A stretch of DNA of 64,000 nucleotides from Pseudomonas sp. URIL14HWK12:I12. Lineage in GTDB: Bacteria > Pseudomonadota > Gammaproteobacteria > Pseudomonadales > Pseudomonadaceae. The notes below the pieces were generated by a model. The model searched no databases. It had not been told where the DNA came from and saw only the letters and a list, made by a program, of their open reading frames with translations. Both the position numbers and the translations under genes were made by a program. The stretch lies in NCBI RefSeq assembly GCF_003097135.1, contig NZ_QEQL01000007.1:1-64000 (forward strand). The letters are read 5' to 3'. Numbering within the stretch: position 1 is the first letter of the stretch; each line of letters begins with the position of its first letter. Below, one piece after another: positions 1-9,669 of the stretch.

Positions 1-2732
1 AATGTGAATGACTCCTCGGCACTGGTAGGCCAGATCTCCAGGCCAACCTTAGCCGCCGAGTACTCGCCCTTGAGCAGAGGGGTATCGCCGCTGCACACCT
101 GCTTCAACAGGAACTGCCCTTTCAAACGTTGCCAGCTCAATGTGAGGGTTTCACCGTAGGGCGAGGTGATCGTGTGCGGCAGCAGTTGCGCAAAAGGCCG
201 TTTGTAATAGGCAATGCGATCGTCCAATTCCTTGGTTTTCCCGCCCCAGGCCTTGAGCGCTTCGTTGTAGTCTGCCTGTGCCGCACCGGTGAACCCTATG
301 GGGGATAAAATGCCCAGTGCCCATTGCGTGTGGCCGGAGATTTCAAGGGGCAATTGGGGTTTAGCTTTTTTCTTGATCGCCTCAAGCAGCCGGATGATCT
401 CTAGCCGAAAATCATCGTTATGCTCTTGCTCATCGCTTCCTGCGGCCGCCGGCTTTCCAAGAATCTCCTGCCGGCCACTGGGCAAGTCGAGTGTGAACTG
501 GGTCCAATCCTTATTGCTGCTTATGAAGCAGTTATGCTTGCTCAGGCGTGCTCCTTCACCCAAGCGCTTCCACTCATCGCCAGAGAACTCCGCTGTGGCT
601 CCATCCGCCAACACCAAGCGTCGGTCCCGCGTGTTCAAGCTGGCGAAACGCCAGGCCCAGCCGTCTCCCAGACCCGCTTCATTGCCCCGAAGTGCTGAAT
701 AGTGCAGTGTCAGTTCGCACACCGGGCCGCGCCCCGCCAACCCTTGAAGCGTTGCAATCGGGTAATGGGCATGGAACAGCCCCGTCCGAGGGTCTACACC
801 GGTTTCGCTTTGGCCGCTGGCATCGAACACCTCGGAGGTCATGGTATTGCCGTAGTCTTCGCACAACGGGCTGCTGGGCTGATAGGCTGGCAGGGCTTTG
901 GGTGGGGTGAACTTGACCTCGACTACGTCCTGCCATAATGCGCTGTCGTCGAGATAGCCGATATGGCCAATGGTCAGCGCTGCACTGCCGCGATTCGTGT
1001 CCGGGACATCCATCACCAGCCTGAAGGCCGTTCTTTTGCGGCCTTTTGCCCAGGCCACTGCATCGGCGCTAACCGAGGTTACCTCGACATCGCTCTTTGC
1101 GTACGCCGATATATAGGTGTGGCTGGTCTCTCGAAAACAATCGGCCACCCGATAACCCTTGTTTTTAGCTTCAGGGTCGAGCCGAAACACCAGCTCACCG
1201 GGGTTATAGTTGATATATATCAGCGCCGAGCCTTCGTGATAGGCCTTATCGGAAACTTCGGCCTGGAATGAATCGTGCGACGCACGCACGGGCATTTCGT
1301 CTGTATTTCCGAGATATTCACCTAACCGCTCCGGGTTCCATTCGCCGCCCTCCCCCAGGGCCTCAAGCTCCACCAGCAGCCCGGCGAACCGAGGTTGCCA
1401 CAGCCGCCACCCGCCCTTACCCTTGCCAGCTCGATCCAGGGTAGCGTCGCTCGCCTCGCGGCCAACGACCACCTCCGGCCAGCCTTTGAGCGCGATCGCC
1501 TCACCCAAGGCTTGCTCCCAGGCGTTCTGATCAGCCGGGGCCTGGGGCACGAAAACCTCGTGCCCCAGCAGCTGGCGGCTGTAGGGGTGGCGTACAGTCA
1601 CCAGCACCGCCGAGTTCACGCTGCGCCAGGCGGACGACAATGCGGGCCCTGCCACCCAGTTGTCGGCGGCTGGCAGGGACGTGAATACCCGCACACCCTC
1701 GCCACGCTGCCAGAGCGTCAACCGCTTGGCATCACCTACCGCAGCGGCTTGCGGAGAAGGGGTTTTGTCGCTGGCGCACAACCAAGGGGCCAGTTCGGAC
1801 GCGTTCAAGGCCGTTGCCCAGGCCGAGAGCCATTTGCCAGCACCCCGGGCCTCTTTTGCAGGGGACCAGCTGAACTGGCCAAGCAGGCGGTGAGAGTAAG
1901 CATCGTAGGCCCAGGCCTGAACAGCGCCTTCAGCCGGCAGCGGCTGGTTGCCGTCCACCTCCTGGGACACCCACCAACTCACCTCCGCCAAAGTCACACT
2001 CAACCCAGCGCACTGCGCCACCCAAAACGCATTGCCGGCAGCACCCGGAACGACACTGCACCCATCGGCTCCCAGCACCCCAGCGCGCAGCAAGCGGCTA
2101 TCGCGATTGACCTGCTCACAAAGCGCCTGAGCCCAGGCAGCACCAGCGTGTGCCTTGCCAGGAGTGAACACGTGATGCTCATAAAGATGCTGAGTGGCCA
2201 AGTCTCGCACCTGCACGCAAAGGCTTTTACCCTCACCGACCGCGTAACGCTCATCGCAAGCCAGAGCCTGGACCAGATTGCCTCTGAAGGGCGCAGTGCT
2301 GAAGGCGCGGTAAGGGTTGCGGCACCACAGACTCAACCCATCGGCGCTGCCGCACGTTAATTTTCCATCACTGGTCCAGCCGCCTGCACTGAGGCCTGCG
2401 CCATTGTCGGCAATGTGTTGGGCGAAGTGTGGCGGCCACTGGTCGGCCTTGAGTGCGGTATCAACCGCTGTATAGTCAAGCCGCACCATCTCCCCGTCGC
2501 GCTCGCGTATCAGGAAGGCACTGAGCACCTCGCCTTTGGCAAGATCCCGATCGGCACGGATGGGGCACAGGCTATGCCAACCCTTCTCCAACGTGCCCAG
2601 CCGCTGCAGGCTGAACCCTTCCATGTCCGGCAGCAGTCCATCGGGGCGATCAGTGATCTTGAAAGGTACTGAGCTCTGCAACGCAGCCCGAGCAGGCGCG
2701 GCAGTAGCAGTAGCAGTAGCTGGGGGCGTCAT
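1..2732 (-). CDS. RHS-repeat / toxin-complex-like protein, N-terminal 910 residues (runs off left edge)
   Basis: One uninterrupted minus-strand frame runs from the ATG at 2732 to base 1, so the C-terminus lies outside the window. The ATG at 2732 has GAGGGA about 7 bases upstream; an in-frame ATG at 2738 is too close to it. The first ~600 residues form a Trp- and Gly-rich soluble region without a signal peptide that I do not recognise. Around residues 640-700 a typical RHS entry appears, with TGVDPRTGLFHAHYP followed by LHYSALRGNEAGLGDGWAWR. In the family this starts the YD/RHS shell that encloses a C-terminal toxin. The product is probably a polymorphic toxin or insecticidal Tc-type protein. 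The toxin tip, and therefore the activity, cannot be seen. A short (AGCTAC)n-like tract encodes an Ala-Thr repeat near the start. Confidence 0.75.
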   Translation of the reverse strand, partial: MTPPATATATAAPARAALQSSVPFKITDRPDGLLPDMEGFSLQRLGTLEKGWHSLCPIRADRDLAKGEVLSAFLIRERDGEMVRLDYTAVDTALKADQWPPHFAQHIADNGAGLSAGGWTSDGKLTCGSADGLSLWCRNPYRAFSTAPFRGNLVQALACDERYAVGEGKSLCVQVRDLATQHLYEHHVFTPGKAHAGAAWAQALCEQVNRDSRLLRAGVLGADGCSVVPGAAGNAFWVAQCAGLSVTLAEVSWWVSQEVDGNQPLPAEGAVQAWAYDAYSHRLLGQFSWSPAKEARGAGKWLSAWATALNASELAPWLCASDKTPSPQAAAVGDAKRLTLWQRGEGVRVFTSLPAADNWVAGPALSSAWRSVNSAVLVTVRHPYSRQLLGHEVFVPQAPADQNAWEQALGEAIALKGWPEVVVGREASDATLDRAGKGKGGWRLWQPRFAGLLVELEALGEGGEWNPERLGEYLGNTDEMPVRASHDSFQAEVSDKAYHEGSALIYINYNPGELVFRLDPEAKNKGYRVADCFRETSHTYISAYAKSDVEVTSVSADAVAWAKGRKRTAFRLVMDVPDTNRGSAALTIGHIGYLDDSALWQDVVEVKFTPPKALPAYQPSSPLCEDYGNTMTSEVFDASGQSETGVDPRTGLFHAHYPIATLQGLAGRGPVCELTLHYSALRGNEAGLGDGWAWRFASLNTRDRRLVLADGATAEFSGDEWKRLGEGARLSKHNCFISSNKDWTQFTLDLPSGRQEILGKPAAAGSDEQEHNDDFRLEIIRLLEAIKKKAKPQLPLEISGHTQWALGILSPIGFTGAAQADYNEALKAWGGKTKELDDRIAYYKRPFAQLLPHTITSPYGETLTLSWQRLKGQFLLKQVCSGDTPLLKGEYSAAKVGLEIWPTSAEESFT

Positions 2733-2880
2733 GGCCATTCCCTCGAAGCACACATTGGCAAAAGGCCGAACGGCTACAGCTTCAACAAGAACACCGACAA
2801 GCCCACCTGGGGCTATAGGACAACTTCGAGATGAGCGGAACAACTGGCAAAGATATTAGGAGGGCGGCGAATAGGCATAC

Positions 2881-2917
2881 AAAAAGGCCCCGGCCGGGGT
2901 TACCGGCCAGGGCCTTT
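2881..2917 (-). terminator. Rho-independent terminator after opgH
   Basis: GC-rich inverted repeat (GGCCCTGGCCGG / CCGGCCGGGGCC on the minus strand) ending in a T-run, placed just after the opgH stop. Confidence 0.75.
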
Positions 2918-2932
2918 GCTATGCCAAAGCAA

Positions 2933-5497
2933 TCAGGCCGGCTGCGCCGTGCCCTGAGGTTGCAACGGTAACTGCGGGGCGTGTGCATCAGCGGCGCGCG
3001 ACTCGCGCCATGCCTTCAGCCACAGCTCGTTGCGCTCTTCCCACACCAAGTGGTGCAGCCGCGAAAGGGCTACAGGGTCGCTAACCAATGCCAAGCGGTC
3101 GTTGCCCTTGAGGGCGGCAGGGCCACCTTCAAGTGCTTTGGCCACCCACTGCTGTCGGTTGGCCTCGATCACAGGGTTGCCCGGCTTGTGTCGTGCCGTT
3201 GCCAAGGCACAGGCCAAGGCGTTTTGCCGGGGGTCGACCACGCTGCGCACGAAACCATCCTTGAGCGCATGGTAGCGGTTTTCCTGGGTGTACTCGTCGG
3301 TAGACACCAGCGCCTGGGGTACTTCGTATTCTTCGGGAATGAGGAAGAATTTGTCCTCCTTGGCTTGCAGGCCAAGGTTGGTACGGCTGGAAATCACCGA
3401 CACCGGGATCGCCAGGATCAGCGAGACCACGATCGGCGCCAGCCACCACAGGAAGCTGGGGTTCAGCCACCACACCAGCAAGGACCAGAGCACGCCCAGC
3501 ACAAACTGCGAACCATGGCGGCGCACTGCCTCGCTCCAGGGGGTGGAGTCGTCGTCACGCTGCGGAGAATTCCATACCGCCGCCCAGCCCAGGAACGCGG
3601 CCAACACGAAGCGGGTGTGGAACAGCATCCGAACCGGCGCCAGCAACATGGAGAACAACATTTCCATGAGCATCGAAGCGGTAACCTTCAGCCGGCCGCC
3701 AAACTCCTTGGCCCCTTGGAACCAGATCAGCACTACGCTGAGCAGCTTGGGCAGGAACAGCAGCACGGCAGTGGTGGAGAACAGCGCGATGGCTTTGTCC
3801 GGGTGCCACTGCGGCCACAGCGGGTAAAGCTGACGCGGCTCCAGGAAGTAAGCAGGCTCCATCAGGGTGTTCACCGCCAGCAATGCGGTAGACAGCACCA
3901 GGAAGAAGAACCACAAGGGCGCGGACAAGTAAGACATCACCCCTGTCAGGAACACTGCGCGGTGCACCGGGTGCATACCCTTGACTAGAAACAGCCTGAA
4001 GTTCATCAAGTTGCCGTGGCACCAGCGCCGATCACGCTTGAGCTCGTCGAGCAGGTTCGGCGGCAACTCTTCGTAACTACCCGGCAGGTCATAGGCGATC
4101 CACACGCCCCACCCGGCACGGCGCATCAGCGCGGCTTCCACGAAGTCGTGGGAAAGAATGGCACCGGCGAATGCACCCTTGCCCGGCAATGGCGCCAGGG
4201 CGCAGTGCTCGATGAAAGGCTTCATGCGAATGATTGCGTTGTGGCCCCAATAGTGGGATTCGCCCAGCTGCCAGAAGTGCAGGCCAGCGGTAAACAGCGG
4301 GCCGTACACCCGAGTGGCGAACTGCTGCATGCGCGCATAGAGGGTGTCCATACCGGAGGCCTTCGGCGCGGTCTGGATGATGCCGGCGTCCGGCGATGCC
4401 TCCATCAGGCGCACCAGGCTGGTCAGGCATTCGCCGGTCATGACGCTGTCCGCGTCAAGCACCACCATGTAACGGTAGTCCCCACCCCAGCGGCGGCAGA
4501 AATCGTCGAGGTTACCACTCTTGCGTTTTACGCGGCGGCGGCGGCGGCGATAGAAAATGCGGCCGAAGCCACCGGTTTCTCGGCACACGTCCAGCCACGC
4601 CTGCTGCTCGGCCACGGCGATGTCGCCGTCGTAGGAGTCGCTGAGCACGAAGAAGTCGAAACGGTCCAGGTCGCCGGTGGCGGCCACCGACTCGAACGTC
4701 GCGCGCAGGCCAGCGAACACTCGCGGCACATCTTCGTTGCAGATCGGCATCACCAGCGCGGTGCGGGCGCCCGGCTCGATGGGTTCGTTGCCTGCGCTGG
4801 CACCGGAAATGCGGTATTTATCGCGGCCGGTGAGCAGCTCCAGAAAGCCCATCAACGCCGTCCAGAACCCCGCTGAAACCCAGCAGAACAGGATGCCGAA
4901 CAGTATCAGGATGCTGGTTTGCAGCACGTAGGGCAGCACTTGCTGCGCGCTGACCAGCACGGGCTGGCGCGCCACCTCCTGCAGGTCGATCAAGGCCCAG
5001 CCCTGGTAGGGCATGATGCCTTTCATGTAGTAACCGGCCACGATGGTCTGGCCGATCATCAGCAACAGCAGGATGTAGCGCCGGATCGAGCCAACCGTGC
5101 GCCAGCGTGCCTTGGGCAGATCCCGCTTGTCGCTCTTGGGCTGCGGCGGCAGGCCCTTGCCCGTCATGCGGCGCCAGCCGCGGGCGACCACGTTGGTCCT
5201 CCACGGCTCAGGCACAACGCGGGTGCGGTTGATCGGCGGCGTAGCCTTGAGCTTGACCCGCCCTGCGGCATCGAGCACGAGCATTTCCTGCTCCTGAAGC
5301 TCGGCAGCGCTGCCAGCAGTGAGGCGCGCCTGTACCGAGCCCTGGCTGCCATCGGCAGTAAGGGGGCGGTCGGCGAGGCGCTCGTGAAGCTCGTCGAACG
5401 ATGAGCAGCTAGCCAGTTCCGCACGCTGCTGCTCGCTCAAAGGTAGATGGGCCAGATACTCATCGAGCGTCTCTGGCCTGGGTTGTGAATTACTCAT
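2933..5497 (-). CDS. opgH: Glucans biosynthesis glucosyltransferase H (OpgH/MdoH)
   Basis: Inner-membrane family 2 glycosyltransferase of 854 aa that polymerises the beta-1,2 glucan backbone of osmoregulated periplasmic glucans from UDP-glucose. Visible: a cytosolic N-terminus, TM segments near residues 141-160 and 188-222, then the GT2 domain with VLDADS (348-351), SHDFVEAAL (449-457) and RDRRWCHGN (488-496, the family's Q/RxxRW-type motif). A C-terminal cluster of TM helices completes the channel. The length agrees with pseudomonad OpgH. Its ATG overlaps the end of opgG by 8 bases, so the pair is one translationally coupled operon. The C-terminal tail is proline/glutamine-rich. Confidence 0.97.
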   Translation of the reverse strand: MSNSQPRPETLDEYLAHLPLSEQQRAELASCSSFDELHERLADRPLTADGSQGSVQARLTAGSAAELQEQEMLVLDAAGRVKLKATPPINRTRVVPEPWRTNVVARGWRRMTGKGLPPQPKSDKRDLPKARWRTVGSIRRYILLLLMIGQTIVAGYYMKGIMPYQGWALIDLQEVARQPVLVSAQQVLPYVLQTSILILFGILFCWVSAGFWTALMGFLELLTGRDKYRISGASAGNEPIEPGARTALVMPICNEDVPRVFAGLRATFESVAATGDLDRFDFFVLSDSYDGDIAVAEQQAWLDVCRETGGFGRIFYRRRRRRVKRKSGNLDDFCRRWGGDYRYMVVLDADSVMTGECLTSLVRLMEASPDAGIIQTAPKASGMDTLYARMQQFATRVYGPLFTAGLHFWQLGESHYWGHNAIIRMKPFIEHCALAPLPGKGAFAGAILSHDFVEAALMRRAGWGVWIAYDLPGSYEELPPNLLDELKRDRRWCHGNLMNFRLFLVKGMHPVHRAVFLTGVMSYLSAPLWFFFLVLSTALLAVNTLMEPAYFLEPRQLYPLWPQWHPDKAIALFSTTAVLLFLPKLLSVVLIWFQGAKEFGGRLKVTASMLMEMLFSMLLAPVRMLFHTRFVLAAFLGWAAVWNSPQRDDDSTPWSEAVRRHGSQFVLGVLWSLLVWWLNPSFLWWLAPIVVSLILAIPVSVISSRTNLGLQAKEDKFFLIPEEYEVPQALVSTDEYTQENRYHALKDGFVRSVVDPRQNALACALATARHKPGNPVIEANRQQWVAKALEGGPAALKGNDRLALVSDPVALSRLHHLVWEERNELWLKAWRESRAADAHAPQLPLQPQGTAQPA

Positions 5498-7352
5498 CGG
5501 CAGGCAACTGGTAGCTCCAGGTTTCAGTCAGGACTTCTTCAGTCGTGACCGGTTTGGTCGCCGCATCAGCGTCAGCTGGCTGCTCGGCTGCAGCGGCCTG
5601 GCCATCATCAGGCTTGCCCTCGGCAGGCTTGTCGGCGTTGGCGACCTTTTCGTCCGCCTTGGCTGGCGCTGCCTTGTCGGCTTTCTCAGCCTTGGCCTTG
5701 CCCTTGGCTTCAGCCGTTTTCTCGGCCTTGGCGTCGTTGGCAGCGACTTTGGTTTCCTTGGCCTCGGCAGCCTTGCCCTCATTGCCCTTGGCAGCCGGCT
5801 TGGCGTTGTCGGGGTTGACCACGTCCTGCACCAAAGCTGCGCGCATTTCGACGTTCTTGCTCGGGTCTTTGACCTTGATGCGCAGGGTCAGGCGCCAACC
5901 TTGGGTCTCAGGGTTGTAGCGCACGTTGTTTTCGACCACGTCGGCGTTGTCGCTGACGCTGACCTGGCCACGCACCTGAGCGTCGTCGAGCATTGCCTTG
6001 AGCTTGGGCCCGGTAAAATCGACCAGGAAGGCCAGGCTGCCGTCGGCCTGGCGAACCAGGTTGGACTGCTTCACGTCGCCTGTAGAGCGCATGGTCTGCT
6101 TGACCCACGCAACATCTGGCGAATGCAGGGAGTCTTCGTCCATGCTCCAGTGCAGGCGGTAGTTGAACTCCAGCGGCTGGCCGGCTTCCGGCAGCTTCTC
6201 GGGGTTCCAGTAGGCCACGATATTGTCGTTGGTCTCGTCCGCAGTCGGGATTTCGACCAGATTGACAGTGCCCTTGCCCCAATCGCCACGGGTTTCTACC
6301 CAAGCGCTGGGGCGCTTGTCATAGCGGTCGTCGAGGTCTTCATAACGATAAAACTCGCGACCGCGCTGCAGCAGGCCAAACCCTTTGGGGTTTTCGATGG
6401 TGAAGCTGCTTACCGAAAGGTGCTTGGGGTTGTTCAGCGGGCGCCAGATCCATTCACCGTTGCCGTTGGCAATGGAAAGGCCGGTAGAGTCGTGCAGCTC
6501 ATGGCGATAGTTCAGCACCTTGGACGGCTGGTTCTGGCCGAACAGGAACATGCTGGTCAACGGCGCGATACCCAGGCGGCTGACTTGGTCGCGCAGGTAA
6601 ACGCGCGATTGCACATCGACCACGCTGTCGGTCCCCGGGCGCAGCACCAGGCGATAAGCGCCCGTGGAGCGCGGGGAGTCGAGCAGCGCGTAGATGATCA
6701 GCTGCTTGTCGTCAGGGTTGGGCTTCTCGATCCAGAACTCGCGAAAGCGCGGGAACTCTTCACCTGACGGTGCAGCGGTATCGATCGCCAGCCCACGAGC
6801 CGACAGGCCATACACCTGGCCCTTGCCTACGACGCGGAAGTAGCTGGCGCCGAGCATGGTCATCACTTCATCGAGCTTGTCGGACTTGTTGATCGGGTAC
6901 ATCACCCGAAAACCGGCCCAGCCAAGATTTTCGACACTTTTGGGATCGATCTGCAGGTCGCCGAAGTCGAACCGGCTAGGGTCGTACTTGATTTCCTCGA
7001 CCGTCGAAGCGGTGACTTCGTTGATTTTGACCGGCGTGTCGAACTGCATGCCCTCATGATAGAAGGACAGCTTGAATGGGGTTTTGTCTTCTGCCCACTC
7101 GACCTTGTCGCGGCGGAAGTGGATCTTCTGGTAATCCGCGAACTTCAGGTCGCGCAGCGCAGGTGGCAGGTTGCTTTTGGGTGCTTGGAATTTCTGCCCC
7201 GCCAGCTCCTTGGCCTTGGCCGAAACGTCTTCCAGGCTGAAGGCCCAGACGGGTGATGCGCCTAACAGGCCCAACAGAACGGAACCTGCCATCAAGGCGG
7301 AGAACAGACGTTTTCCGGTGGTGGATTCTTTGGTACAAGCACTAGCAATCAC
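5490..7352 (-). CDS. opgG: Glucan biosynthesis protein G (OpgG/MdoG), with long charged C-terminal tail
   Basis: Periplasmic OpgG, needed for branching and release of osmoregulated periplasmic glucans. The start begins an N-terminal signal peptide (hydrophobic LMAGSVLLGLLGASPVWA, cut near residue 38). Conserved OpgG blocks follow, such as FSLEDVSAKAKELAGQKF and SWVETRGDWGKGTV. The enterobacterial protein is about 510 aa; this one is 620. The extra ~95 residues (about 515-610) are almost only Ala, Lys, Glu and Asp, a low-complexity tail expected to be disordered or helical. It is first gene of the opgGH operon. The 264 bases upstream (7353-7616) carry no gene. Confidence 0.96.
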   Translation of the reverse strand: MIASACTKESTTGKRLFSALMAGSVLLGLLGASPVWAFSLEDVSAKAKELAGQKFQAPKSNLPPALRDLKFADYQKIHFRRDKVEWAEDKTPFKLSFYHEGMQFDTPVKINEVTASTVEEIKYDPSRFDFGDLQIDPKSVENLGWAGFRVMYPINKSDKLDEVMTMLGASYFRVVGKGQVYGLSARGLAIDTAAPSGEEFPRFREFWIEKPNPDDKQLIIYALLDSPRSTGAYRLVLRPGTDSVVDVQSRVYLRDQVSRLGIAPLTSMFLFGQNQPSKVLNYRHELHDSTGLSIANGNGEWIWRPLNNPKHLSVSSFTIENPKGFGLLQRGREFYRYEDLDDRYDKRPSAWVETRGDWGKGTVNLVEIPTADETNDNIVAYWNPEKLPEAGQPLEFNYRLHWSMDEDSLHSPDVAWVKQTMRSTGDVKQSNLVRQADGSLAFLVDFTGPKLKAMLDDAQVRGQVSVSDNADVVENNVRYNPETQGWRLTLRIKVKDPSKNVEMRAALVQDVVNPDNAKPAAKGNEGKAAEAKETKVAANDAKAEKTAEAKGKAKAEKADKAAPAKADEKVANADKPAEGKPDDGQAAAAEQPADADAATKPVTTEEVLTETWSYQLPADE

Positions 7353-7616
7353 GAGCTACCCTCGCCGAAAACAGATCATTTAACCAACGGCCAGCTGTCG
7401 AATAGCCAGGTTGGCGAGCATTGTTCCGACTCCAAAAGGGCTGAATGATTCCCTAGTGGACGCCGGCTCACCTCAAGTGTGAAAAAATCGGATCGGTAAA
7501 ATCTTGGAACACTGGCGCGCGATTATCTAGCAGCGCGTTGAATCGCGCATCAGGGCAAGTGAAGAATTTATGCTACAAAACGGTATTTTTCCGTACCACT
7601 GGCCGACTTTTTTTCA

Positions 7617-8054
7617 TCAAGCCTGCAGCATGAATGTTACGGGACCATCATTGATCAGATGAACCTGCATATCGGCCCCGAAACGACCGCTCTGTACCGT
7701 AGGGTGCAGCGCCCGTGCCTGCGCCAACAGGTAGTCGAACAGCTGCTGGCCGAGCGCCGGGGGCGCGGCGCTGGAAAAGCTCGGGCGCATGCCACTGCGG
7801 GTGTCCGCTGCCAGCGTGAACTGCGATACCAACAGCAGGCCGCCGGCCACGTCGGCCAGTGAAAGGTTCATCTTGCCGTTGGCGTCGCTGAACACCCTAT
7901 AGTTGAGCAGCTTGTGCAGTAGCTTGTCGGCCTGGGCCTCGGTGTCACCCGGTTCCACAGCGACCAACACCAGCAAGCCGGCGTCGATCGCCCCTACCAC
8001 CTCGCCCTCCACCTCTACCCGTGCACTGCGCACGCGCTGCAACAGCCCCTTCAT
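7617..8054 (-). CDS. dtd: D-aminoacyl-tRNA deacylase (Dtd)
   Basis: Cytosolic homodimeric enzyme of 145 aa that hydrolyses D-amino acids (and Gly) wrongly attached to tRNA. The characteristic N-terminus MKGLLQRVRSARVEVEGEVV, the SQFTLAADTRSGMRPSFSSA block (catalytic SQFTL) and the C-terminal NDGPVTFMLQA (the NxGPVT motif) are all present. Full length. Its start overlaps the stop of the upstream pip gene by 4 bases (ATGA), giving a two-gene pip-dtd operon. Confidence 0.96.
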   Translation of the reverse strand: MKGLLQRVRSARVEVEGEVVGAIDAGLLVLVAVEPGDTEAQADKLLHKLLNYRVFSDANGKMNLSLADVAGGLLLVSQFTLAADTRSGMRPSFSSAAPPALGQQLFDYLLAQARALHPTVQSGRFGADMQVHLINDGPVTFMLQA

Positions 8055-9022
8055 GCTTCTTCGAGCGGCAAGTCGAGCAGGCGCCGTGCCATGCGGTCGG
8101 CCGCGCGGACCAGCGCATCGGTGATGCCGGGCTCGGACGCAGCGTGGCCGGCGTCGCGAATCACATTGAGCTCACTGCCCGGCCACGCCTGATGGAGGTC
8201 CCAAGCGTTTTCCAGGGGGCAGATCACATCGTAGCGGCCATGCACCAAGGTAGCCGGCAGGTGAGCGACTTTGTGAACGTCGCGCAACAGCTGGTTGGGC
8301 TCCAGAAAAGCGTTGTGCTTGAAGAAGTGGGTTTCGATGCGTGCGATCGATAGCGCCCTGGAAGGCTCGGAGAAGCGGTCGACCACCAGTGGGTTCGGCC
8401 GCAATGTCGCGCACCGCCCCTCCCACAAGGACCAGGCCTTGGCCGCATGCATCTGGGCGATCTGGTCGGCGCCGGTGAGGCGTTTATAGAACGCACCGAG
8501 CAGGTCGCCCCGCTCCTCGGCAGGGATGGGCGCCAGATAGTCGTGCCAATAGTCGGGGAACAGGCGATTCGCGCCTTCCTGATAAAACCAGTGAATCTCC
8601 TGGGGGCGGCACAGGAAGATCCCGCGCAGGATCAGGCCATGTACACGCTCAGGATGCTTTTGCGCATAGGCCAGCGCCAGCGTCGAGCCCCACGAGCCGC
8701 CGAACAGCACCCATTTGTCGATGCCCAGGTGCTCGCGGATGCGCTCCATGTCTTCGACCAGGTGCCAGGTGGTGTTGTTTTCAAGGCTGGCATGGGGTGT
8801 GGAGCGCCCACAGCCACGCTGATCGAAGGTAACGATACGGTAGAGGTTGGGGTCGAAGTAGCAGCGGCTGGCAGCGTCGCAACCCGAACCCGGCCCGCCG
8901 TGTATGAAGAGCACCGGCAGCCCCTGCGGCGAGCCGCTTTCGTCCACATAAAGCACATGAGGCTCATCCACGGCCAGATCATGCCGGGCGTAGGGTTTGA
9001 TCTGAGGGTACAAGGTCTGCAT
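8051..9022 (-). CDS. pip: Proline iminopeptidase (alpha/beta hydrolase, S33)
   Basis: 323-aa cytosolic aminopeptidase releasing N-terminal proline. The oxyanion-hole sequence FIHGGPGSGCD sits near residue 41. The nucleophile elbow GGSWGST (serine near residue 110) and the C-terminal HGRYDVICP with GHAASE carry the Asp and His of the triad. Full length for the family. It is followed with a 4-base overlap by dtd, an arrangement common in pseudomonads. Confidence 0.94.
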   Translation of the reverse strand: MQTLYPQIKPYARHDLAVDEPHVLYVDESGSPQGLPVLFIHGGPGSGCDAASRCYFDPNLYRIVTFDQRGCGRSTPHASLENNTTWHLVEDMERIREHLGIDKWVLFGGSWGSTLALAYAQKHPERVHGLILRGIFLCRPQEIHWFYQEGANRLFPDYWHDYLAPIPAEERGDLLGAFYKRLTGADQIAQMHAAKAWSLWEGRCATLRPNPLVVDRFSEPSRALSIARIETHFFKHNAFLEPNQLLRDVHKVAHLPATLVHGRYDVICPLENAWDLHQAWPGSELNVIRDAGHAASEPGITDALVRAADRMARRLLDLPLEEA

Positions 9023-9114
9023 CAGGCGCTCCGTCGGGAAGATTCAGCCAGGTGGCATCATAAACCCTTATCGACGCAGGGAGATAGGAGCGCCTCGCCT
9101 TCGGCAAACCTGGC

Positions 9115-9669
9115 TCAATGCCGGATGTCGCTGTCCGGGGTGCGCCAGATCAGGCGGCTGGTGTCGTACCCTTGCTGGCGTGCCTTGGCCATGAGCAACT
9201 GGCGGATGTCTTCGGGCACGGTTCGGCTGCGCGTCAGTAGCCAGAGGTACTTGTGGTTGGGGTGGCCGACAATGGCATAACGGTAGTCGTCGCTTAGGTA
9301 GATGATCCAGTAGTCCCCAGTGGCAACGCCTGGCAGCACACCGGAAAACCAGGTATCGAAGCTCACCTTGAGGCGGTCGTTGATACCTGGCGATACGCTT
9401 CTGGCGGTGCCGTGAGCCTCTTGCATCTCACCATCAAGGGTGCGGCAGCGGTTGAGCACGTCCATATTGCCATCGGCCTTGAGCTGATAATGCGCTTCGG
9501 ACTGAGCGCAATCGCGCTGGAAGAACATCGGCAACCGTGCCTGCTCATACCACATGCCTTGGTAGCGCTTGAGGTTCACTTTGCCTACGGTGTTGGGCGC
9601 CAGGTCTTCACCTTGAGTCGCACAGCCCGCGAGCAACACAACGCCCAAGGCGGCCAGCCATGCTCTCAT
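9115..9669 (-). CDS. Outer-membrane lipocalin (Blc-type lipoprotein)
   Basis: 184-aa bacterial lipocalin. The N-terminus has a lipobox (VVLLAGC, Cys near 15), so it is lipidated. The lipocalin signature NLKRYQGMWYEQARLP is at residues ~32-47, and the barrel continues to GDYWIIYLSDDYRYAIVG and YLWLLTRS, both typical of Blc. The family binds lysophospholipids or other lipids at the outer membrane, often under envelope stress. Its start overlaps the stop of the preceding small lipoprotein gene by 4 bases, so the two are co-transcribed. Confidence 0.9.
   Translation of the reverse strand: MRAWLAALGVVLLAGCATQGEDLAPNTVGKVNLKRYQGMWYEQARLPMFFQRDCAQSEAHYQLKADGNMDVLNRCRTLDGEMQEAHGTARSVSPGINDRLKVSFDTWFSGVLPGVATGDYWIIYLSDDYRYAIVGHPNHKYLWLLTRSRTVPEDIRQLLMAKARQQGYDTSRLIWRTPDSDIRH

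Noticed and set aside
1395..2360. 321-codon open frame on the plus strand
   Set aside because: It is antisense to the continuous RHS-type frame and its product is Arg/Pro/Gly/His-rich with no family motif: a codon-bias shadow.
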